In this document: one piece after another, positions 58,382-64,000 of the stretch | How positions within the stretch are numbered: the first letter of the stretch is position 1 | Layout: each line of letters begins with the position of its first letter | Origin: Pseudomonas paralcaligenes | Lineage (GTDB): Bacteria; Pseudomonadota; Gammaproteobacteria; Pseudomonadales; Pseudomonadaceae | Assembly: GCF_019655855.1 (NCBI RefSeq) | Contig: NZ_BPFX01000003.1 | Coordinates: 1-64,000, forward strand | Reading direction: 5' to 3' | DNA length: 64,000 nt | Made by a program: the position numbers and the translations under genes | Notes under the pieces: model-generated | The model's input: only the letters and a program-made list of their open reading frames with translations | Told to the model about the DNA's origin: nothing | Databases searched by the model: none

Positions 58382-60181
58382 ATGTCATACAACAAAAACA
58401 AGGTGGCATTGGCGATTGGGCTTGGGCTGTGGGGGACGCAGCTGCAGGCTTTCGAGATCGAGACCGGTCCCGATCTGACGACCTCTCTCGAGAGCGTCGT
58501 CGAATTCACGTCGGTGTACCGCACCAGTTCGCCCGAGCGCATCGAGCGTGGCGGGCAGAACATCTTCGCCAACAACAACGACGGCAGCGAGTACTACGAC
58601 ACCGGGTTCGTCTCCAACGAATTCAAGCTGACGTCCGAGCTGCACGTGCGTACCGAGCAGGACGGCCTGTTCGTCCGCGGCACCGCCTGGTACGACACCC
58701 AGATCATGGACCACGATCCCAGCGGCGACGGCTTCGATACCCACAACACCGACAGCGACGAGCGCTACCCCTCGGACCTGAAGAACCGCGCAGGCCACCG
58801 TGCGCGCCTGCTCGACGCCTACCTCTACACCAACCGCTACATCGGCGAGATGCCGGTCAGCGTGCGGTTCGGCCGCCAGGTGATCAACTGGGGCGAGGGC
58901 ATCTTCTATGCCGACGGCCTCAACGTGATCAACCCGGTGGACATCGGCCGGGTGGTGCTGCCCAACGCCAGCTTCAAGGACGCCCTGCTGCCGACCAACA
59001 TGGTCTCCGCCCAGCTCGGCCTGACCGACTCGCTCAACTTCGAGACCTTCTATGGGCTGGAGTGGAAGGGCCACGAGCTGATCCCCACCGGCGCCTTCCT
59101 CAACAACCAGGACTACTTCGGCAAGGGCAGCAACGGCGTGCTGGTCGACCTGCGCAACGAGCTGGGCCCGCTGGCCGAGCTGGTGCCGGGGCTCAACGGC
59201 GAGAACGGCATCGTCGCCGGCGCCCGCTACGGCCGCGAGCACGACGCTCGCGACGACGGCCAGTACGGCTTCGCCCTGCGCTACCTGGTGGAGCAGTGGA
59301 ACAACACCGAGTTCAGCCTCTACTACCTCAACTACCACAGCAAGGTGCCGTTCCTGCGCATGCAGAAGGGCCAGTCCATGGCCTGCAGCGCCGGCAGCGG
59401 CGGACGCTTCGCCGACCTGTGCGGCCTGGCCCAGCTGCTCGACCCGGCCTCGGTGCCGCTGGTGGACGGCCTGGCCCTGCTCGACAGCAGCTACTACGAC
59501 TTCATCTACCCCGAGGACATCCGCCTGTTCGGCCTCAGCGTGTCCGGCACCATTGGCGACACCAGCCTGGCCGGCGAGCTGACCTACCGGCCCAATGCGC
59601 CGCTGGAACCCTCGATGACCTACGAACTGGAGCAGATGGCCGAGGGCGCCCTGGGTGCCGGCGGCGCCAGTGGCGGCAGCATCGACCTGGGCGAGTTCGG
59701 CGACGGCTCGGCCAACGACCCGCGCCGCAGCATCGACCTGTACAAGCGCCACGAGCTGTACACCGGCTCGGTCTCGGCCATCCACGCCTTCGGCCCCACC
59801 GCCGGCCTGGACGACCTGATGGTGCTGGCCGAGGTGGCCTTCAACCATGTGCCGGGCAGCCTGCTCGACACGGTCAACTACGAGTACCTGGACTCCTTCG
59901 CCTGGGGCTACACGGTGAACCTCTCCGGCCTGGTCCAGGACGTGACGCCGAACTTCGACCTGATGCCGGGGATCACCTTCCGCCAGGACGTGTCCGGCAC
60001 CTCGCCCGCGCTCAACGAGAACTTCATCCAGGGGCGCAAGTCCGCCACCGTCGAGCTGGGTGCCAAGTACGGCCAGAAGCTGGCCGGCAAGCTGGCCTAC
60101 ACCTCGTTCTGGGGCGCGCGCAAGGACAACGCGCTGATCGACCGCGACCACGTCGCCCTCAACGTCTCCTACTCCTTCTGA
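58382..60181 (+). CDS. DUF1302 outer-membrane protein, SphA-like
   Basis: The 599-residue product starts at ATG 58382 behind AGGAGG. It has a signal peptide (MSYNKNKVALAIGLGLWGTQ, cleaved near LQAFE), then alternating beta strands typical of DUF1302 barrels (VRFGRQVINWGEGIFYADGL, FALRYLVEQWNNTEFSLYYL), ending in VSYSF with the terminal phenylalanine. Members are thought to pass hydrophobic compounds across the outer membrane. It is followed after 13 bases by the DUF1329 gene, its usual partner. Confidence 0.88.
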   Translation: MSYNKNKVALAIGLGLWGTQLQAFEIETGPDLTTSLESVVEFTSVYRTSSPERIERGGQNIFANNNDGSEYYDTGFVSNEFKLTSELHVRTEQDGLFVRGTAWYDTQIMDHDPSGDGFDTHNTDSDERYPSDLKNRAGHRARLLDAYLYTNRYIGEMPVSVRFGRQVINWGEGIFYADGLNVINPVDIGRVVLPNASFKDALLPTNMVSAQLGLTDSLNFETFYGLEWKGHELIPTGAFLNNQDYFGKGSNGVLVDLRNELGPLAELVPGLNGENGIVAGARYGREHDARDDGQYGFALRYLVEQWNNTEFSLYYLNYHSKVPFLRMQKGQSMACSAGSGGRFADLCGLAQLLDPASVPLVDGLALLDSSYYDFIYPEDIRLFGLSVSGTIGDTSLAGELTYRPNAPLEPSMTYELEQMAEGALGAGGASGGSIDLGEFGDGSANDPRRSIDLYKRHELYTGSVSAIHAFGPTAGLDDLMVLAEVAFNHVPGSLLDTVNYEYLDSFAWGYTVNLSGLVQDVTPNFDLMPGITFRQDVSGTSPALNENFIQGRKSATVELGAKYGQKLAGKLAYTSFWGARKDNALIDRDHVALNVSYSF

Positions 60182-60194
60182 CGGTGGAAACCAC

Positions 60195-61553
60195 ATGACC
60201 AGAACCGCATTCACCTCCGTCCTGCTCTCCCTCGGCCTGCTGCTGCCCCTGGCGGCCCAGGCCAAGGTGAGCGCCGAGCAGGCGGCACAACTCGAGGGCG
60301 CGCTGACCCCCTTCGGCGCCGAGCGCCAGGGCGACGCGGCCAAGGGCATCCCGGAGTGGACCGGCGGCATGACCCAGGCCCCGGCCGGATACGGCGGCCC
60401 GGGCAGCTTCCACGTCGACCCCTACGCGGACGAGAAGCCGCTGCGGGTGATCGACGCCGGCAACATGGACGCCGACGCGGCCAACCTCAGCGACGGCGTC
60501 AAGGCGCTGCTCAAGGCCTACCCGCAGACCTTCAAGCTGCCGGTCTACACCAGCCATCGCAGCTTCGCCGCGCCGGAAGACATCTACCGCAACACCGCCG
60601 TCAACGCGCAGAAGGCCGAGCTGGGCGGCTCCGGCTATGGCCTGGTGGGCGCCTACGGCGGCATCCCGTTCCCGATCCCGGCCGACGGCCGCGAGGCGAT
60701 CTGGAACCACATCGCCCGCTGGCAGGCGCGCTACACCGACGAGGTGGCGGTGACCGCGCAGGTCACCACCAGCGGCAGCTACTCGCTGCTGCGCGAGCGC
60801 ATCCAGCTGTTGTCCAACTACTACAACCCGAAGAAGGACGCCGACAGCCTGGGCAACCGCCTCTACTACTTCGCCAGCGAGCTGCTGCCGCCGTCGCGCG
60901 ACGTGGGTCGCGCGCTGCTGGTGCACGAGACCATCGACCAGGTCGCCGAGCCGCGCTCGGCATGGATCTACAACCCCGGCCAGCGCCGCGTGCGGCGCGC
61001 CCCGACCCTGGCCTACGACACGCCGATCGACGGCATCTACGCCGACGACACCGACATGTACAACGGCGCCACCGACCGCTACGACTGGAAGCTGGTCGGC
61101 AAGCAGGCGCTGCTGGTGCCGTACCACAACTACGCCATGGAGAAGCCGGGCATGAAGGCCGGCGAGCTGGTCAAGCCGGGCCACCTCAACAGCGACCTGA
61201 CCCGCTGGGAAATGCACCGCGTGTGGGTGGTCGAGGCCACCCTGCGCCCGGGTCAGCGCCACGTGCACGCCAAGCGCCGCTTCTACCTCGACGAGGACAG
61301 CTGGTACGCCCTGATGGTGGAGAACTACGACGCCCGCGGCGAGCTGTGGCACGTCAACCTGGCCTTCACCAAGAACGCCTACGAGGTGCCGGTGATCACC
61401 CCGGTGAACATCGTGTTCCACGACCTGATCGCCCGCAGCTACACGGTGATCGGCCTGCGCAACAACGAGAAGGCGCCGCGCCAGTTCCACCTGGCGCCGC
61501 CGCCGGACAGCTACTTCACCCCCGCCAGCCTGCGGCGCAAGGGTACCCAGTAG
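60195..61553 (+). CDS. DUF1329 periplasmic protein
   Basis: The 452-residue product has a signal peptide (SVLLSLGLLLPLAAQAKVSA) and the DUF1329 pattern (AKGIPEWTGGMTQAPAGYGG; RRVRRAPTLAYDTPIDGIYA; YALMVENYDARGELWHVNLA). DUF1329 proteins are paired with DUF1302 proteins and have a LolA/LolB-like fold in prediction, so a role in carrying lipids or sterol-like molecules in the periplasm is likely. The MMPL transporter and BNR-repeat genes that often complete such operons are absent here. Confidence 0.88.
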   Translation: MTRTAFTSVLLSLGLLLPLAAQAKVSAEQAAQLEGALTPFGAERQGDAAKGIPEWTGGMTQAPAGYGGPGSFHVDPYADEKPLRVIDAGNMDADAANLSDGVKALLKAYPQTFKLPVYTSHRSFAAPEDIYRNTAVNAQKAELGGSGYGLVGAYGGIPFPIPADGREAIWNHIARWQARYTDEVAVTAQVTTSGSYSLLRERIQLLSNYYNPKKDADSLGNRLYYFASELLPPSRDVGRALLVHETIDQVAEPRSAWIYNPGQRRVRRAPTLAYDTPIDGIYADDTDMYNGATDRYDWKLVGKQALLVPYHNYAMEKPGMKAGELVKPGHLNSDLTRWEMHRVWVVEATLRPGQRHVHAKRRFYLDEDSWYALMVENYDARGELWHVNLAFTKNAYEVPVITPVNIVFHDLIARSYTVIGLRNNEKAPRQFHLAPPPDSYFTPASLRRKGTQ

Positions 61554-61911
61554 GGTCTGAAGCGGCAGCGTGGTTCTGGCGCCATGGCGTCGGGAGCCAG
61601 GCTGTCGCTCTTGTGGGAGCGGCTGGGCGGCATTCCGATTGGCCGCGCTGGAGCTGGCACGAAGCTTCGCGGCCGAGGCCGCTCCCACGGTAGCTACTGA
61701 CCCTGTAGAGGGGGCTGTTTGCAGATAGGCCACGTCGGGCGGCGTGGCTGCTTTTCCATGACGGTATTTCCAGCTTGGGGGTTCGGGCTTGCGGCAACGC
61801 CGCAGGGCGGAGCTTTGCCGCCGCGAGCCCGGGCCGACCGAGAAAACCACCGGCTGAGTTCAAGCCACCGATTGCAGTCTTGCAAGAGCCTCCGGCTCGA
61901 GGTGCTGAATC
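61554..61911. other. Intergenic region before the ceramidase gene
   Basis: The region holds the diverged REP pair at 61613-61688. Later there is a small palindrome TTGCAGTCTTGCAA (61872-61885), followed by GAGCC-TCC-GGCTC. The palindrome lies 27 bases before the ceramidase ATG and could be an operator. I see no clear promoter. Confidence 0.5.
61613..61688. repeat. REP-like pair, diverged copy
   Basis: Facing arms GTGGGAGCGG (61613-61622) and CCGCTCCCAC (61679-61688) match the outer arms of the other REP pairs, but the inner sequence differs (GCTTCGCGGCCGAGGCC in place of the GGACTTGTCC core). Confidence 0.75.
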
Positions 61912-63915
61912 ATGAAAACAACAAGAAGAGCGTTATCGTCATTCCTGGCCGTGCTGTTCGGCTTCCTGCCCCTGGTCGCCCTGGCCTACAGCGACAACTA
62001 CCTGATCGGCGTCGGCAAGTACGACGTCACCGGCGCCGCCGCCGAGGTCGGCATGATGGGCTACGCCGACCCCGCGCAGAAGAGCAGCGGCATCCACAAC
62101 CGCCAGTACGCCCGCGCCTACATCATCGCCCAGCCCAACGACGGGCCCGCCGTGGTGTTCGTCAACGTGGACGCCGGCGCCCTGTTCCAGTCGGTCAACC
62201 AGGCGGTGGTCGAGCGCCTGCGGCAGCGCTTCGGCGAGCGCTACACCGAGCAGAACGTGGTGCTCAGCGCCACCCACACCCACGGCGCGGCGGGCGGGCA
62301 GTCGCACTATGCGCTGTACAACGTGACCATCTTCGGCTTCATCAAGGAGAACTTCGAGGCTCAGGTCAACGGCATCGTCGCCGCCGTCGCCGAGGCCCAC
62401 GCCAACCTGCGGCCCGGTCACGTGCTGATCAACCGCGGCGAGCTGTACGACACCAGCATCAACCGCTCGCAGCCAGCCTACGACAACAACCCGGCCGAGG
62501 AGCGCGCCCGCTACGGCAGCTCGATCGACCCGGAGATGGTGGTGCTGCGCCTGCGCCAGGGCGACCGTGACGCCGGCATGATCAGCTGGTTCGCCGTGCA
62601 CCCGGTGTCGATGAACAAGACCAACACCCTGCTCACCAGCGACAACAAGGGCCGCGCCGAATGGCGCTTCGAGGAACTGGCCAGGACCCAGGGCAACCCG
62701 GACTTCGTCGCCTCCTTCGCCCAGAGCAACCACGCCGACACCACGCCGAACCTCAACCTGGACGGCACCGGACCGACCCGCGACCAGTTCCGCAACACCG
62801 AGATCATCGGCGACCGCCAGTTCGACAAGGCCCTGGCGCTGTACCAGGGCGCCAGCCTGCAGCTGACCGGCGCCGTCGACTTCCGCCACCAGTACAACAA
62901 CTACTCGAAGATCCGCGTGCGGCCGGAGTTCGGCGGCGGCCAGGAGCGCAACACCTGTAACGCCGCCCTGGGCTACGCCTTCGCCGCCGGCACCGAGGAC
63001 GGTCGCGGGCTGGACGGCGTCGACGAGGGCACGGTGGAGACCAATCCGCTGCTCAACCTGATCACCCAGACCCTCACTCCGCCCACCGAGGCGGACAAGG
63101 CCTGCCACGCGCCCAAGCCGATCATCCTCCAGCAGAGCGCGTTCAAGCCCTATCCCTGGAGCCCCGAGGTGCTGCCGGCGTCGATCCTGCGCATCGGCCA
63201 GTTCGCCCTGCTGGCGGTGCCCGGCGAGTTCACCGTGATGGCCGGCCGGCGCCTGCGCGAGACCGTGCGCGGCGCGCTGGGCGACGACCCGTGGCTGGTG
63301 GTGGCAGGGCTGTCCAATGCCTACGCCGGCTACGTCACCACCGCCGAGGAATACGACGTGCAGCACTACGAGGGCGGCTCCACCCACTTCGGGCGCTGGA
63401 CCCTGGCCGCCTACCAGCAGGTGTTCCACGACATGGCCGTGGCCCTGCGCGATCAGCAGGCAGTGATCAGCACCCTGGCGCCGCGCGACCTGCGCAACGA
63501 CCAGCACAACTTCCTGCCCGGGGTGGTCTACGACAACCCGCCGGTGGGCAAGCGCTTCGGCCAGGTGGTGACGGACGCGAAGGCGCAGTACCGCGTCGGC
63601 GAGACGGCCCAGGCGGTGTTCTGGACCGGCCACCCGCGCAACAACCTGCGCACCGAGAGCACCTTCCTGGAGGTGCAGCGCAAGGTGAACGGCCTGTGGC
63701 AGGTGGTCGCCCGCGACAGCGACTGGAGCACTCAGTACCACTGGTTGCGCAAGGACGGCTTCTGGGGCACCTCCCAGGCCACGCTGCGCTGGACCATCCC
63801 GGAGGGCACCCCGGCCGGCGAGTACCGCCTGGTCCACTACGGCGACAGCAAGGCGCCGGTGACCGGCCGGATCAGCGCCTTCTCCGGCGCCAGCCGCAGC
63901 TTCACCGTGCAATGA
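61912..63915 (+). CDS. Neutral ceramidase with a threonine at the nucleophile position
   Basis: Neutral ceramidase hydrolyses ceramide to sphingosine and fatty acid outside the cytoplasm. The 667-residue product has a signal peptide (cleaved near VALAYSD) and nearly the length of P. aeruginosa CerN (670). The zinc-site regions are conserved: SATHTHGAAGG, WFAVHPVSMN, AVPGEFTVMAGRRLR and NAYAGYVTTAEEY. In the catalytic loop P. aeruginosa has NAGNLSPNLNL by my recollection, with Ser274 as nucleophile. Here it reads NHADTTPNLNL, so T278 replaces that serine. It is downstream of the SphR/SphA-like genes but separated by 358 bases. Confidence 0.88.
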   Translation: MKTTRRALSSFLAVLFGFLPLVALAYSDNYLIGVGKYDVTGAAAEVGMMGYADPAQKSSGIHNRQYARAYIIAQPNDGPAVVFVNVDAGALFQSVNQAVVERLRQRFGERYTEQNVVLSATHTHGAAGGQSHYALYNVTIFGFIKENFEAQVNGIVAAVAEAHANLRPGHVLINRGELYDTSINRSQPAYDNNPAEERARYGSSIDPEMVVLRLRQGDRDAGMISWFAVHPVSMNKTNTLLTSDNKGRAEWRFEELARTQGNPDFVASFAQSNHADTTPNLNLDGTGPTRDQFRNTEIIGDRQFDKALALYQGASLQLTGAVDFRHQYNNYSKIRVRPEFGGGQERNTCNAALGYAFAAGTEDGRGLDGVDEGTVETNPLLNLITQTLTPPTEADKACHAPKPIILQQSAFKPYPWSPEVLPASILRIGQFALLAVPGEFTVMAGRRLRETVRGALGDDPWLVVAGLSNAYAGYVTTAEEYDVQHYEGGSTHFGRWTLAAYQQVFHDMAVALRDQQAVISTLAPRDLRNDQHNFLPGVVYDNPPVGKRFGQVVTDAKAQYRVGETAQAVFWTGHPRNNLRTESTFLEVQRKVNGLWQVVARDSDWSTQYHWLRKDGFWGTSQATLRWTIPEGTPAGEYRLVHYGDSKAPVTGRISAFSGASRSFTVQ

Positions 63916-63920
63916 GAGCG

Positions 63921-63949
63921 CCGGGCCGGGACCCCGCGTCCCGGCCCGG
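63921..63949 (+). terminator. Hairpin after the ceramidase gene
   Basis: CCGGGCCGGGA (63921-63931) pairs with TCCCGGCCCGG (63939-63949) six bases after the stop codon. The stem is strong, but there is no T run. Confidence 0.5.
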
Positions 63950-64000
63950 TAGTGACGATCCGCCGCGAAACCCGCAGAATGCCCACTTTCCGCCCGCCAC

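Noticed and set aside
22000..64000. CRISPR arrays, tRNA genes or prophage
   Set aside because: No regularly spaced direct repeats, cloverleaf-like sequences or phage structural genes were recognised. The repeats present are REP-type or single hairpins.

Overview
The window is a GC-rich gammaproteobacterial chromosome segment that I assign to the genus Pseudomonas. The grounds are the S10-spc-alpha ribosomal superoperon running into uvrA, a YajR-type transporter and ssb, the Pseudomonas-type REP repeats, and an OprC-type copper receptor, a BphO/BphP photoreceptor system and a P. aeruginosa-type neutral ceramidase. I cannot name the species from the sequence alone.

Layout. 1-351 is the 3' end of tuf. 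411-14260 holds the S10 (rpsJ-rpsN), spc (rpsH-rpmJ) and alpha (rpsM-rplQ) gene blocks, each with a recognisable sigma70-type promoter. At 14394-21787 katG lies between rplQ and uvrA, where P. aeruginosa and P. putida carry katA and a bacterioferritin gene; uvrA, a YajR-like MFS transporter and ssb follow. A 145-bp terminal-inverted-repeat element sits directly against the uvrA start codon.

21990-27248 is a leftward photoreceptor operon: bphP, a single-domain response regulator, a REC-PAS-PAS-ATPase-REC hybrid protein that has lost its histidine-phosphoacceptor region, and bphO. 27552-31961 holds a thiamine-diphosphate enzyme and an FAD dehydrogenase divergent from an AraC-type regulator, pathway unknown. 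32454-42378 is an iron-acquisition island: two divergent ECF sigma/FecR/TonB-receptor systems share one Fur-box-like site, and the rightward one ends in an exported siderophore esterase.

42428-46919 is a leftward signalling block with a PAS histidine kinase, a two-domain KaiC-like ATPase, a single-domain response regulator and a beta-propeller-like protein. 47102-49615 is a copper block (a small cysteine-motif protein and OprC). 49721-50260 carries a small protein behind a sigma54 promoter with an IHF site and two matched upstream repeats. 50386-53784 has a chemoreceptor, a LysR regulator and a YcaC-like hydrolase.

53972-57050 encodes three probably exported proteins: a c-type cytochrome lipoprotein, a Tat-exported FAD lactone-oxidase-like protein and a Tat-exported PLP racemase-fold protein. 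57172-63915 looks like a compact sphingolipid locus: an AraC regulator resembling SphR, a DUF1302 outer-membrane protein, a DUF1329 protein and a neutral ceramidase whose expected nucleophile serine reads as threonine. No tRNA, rRNA, CRISPR array, prophage or complete insertion sequence was seen.
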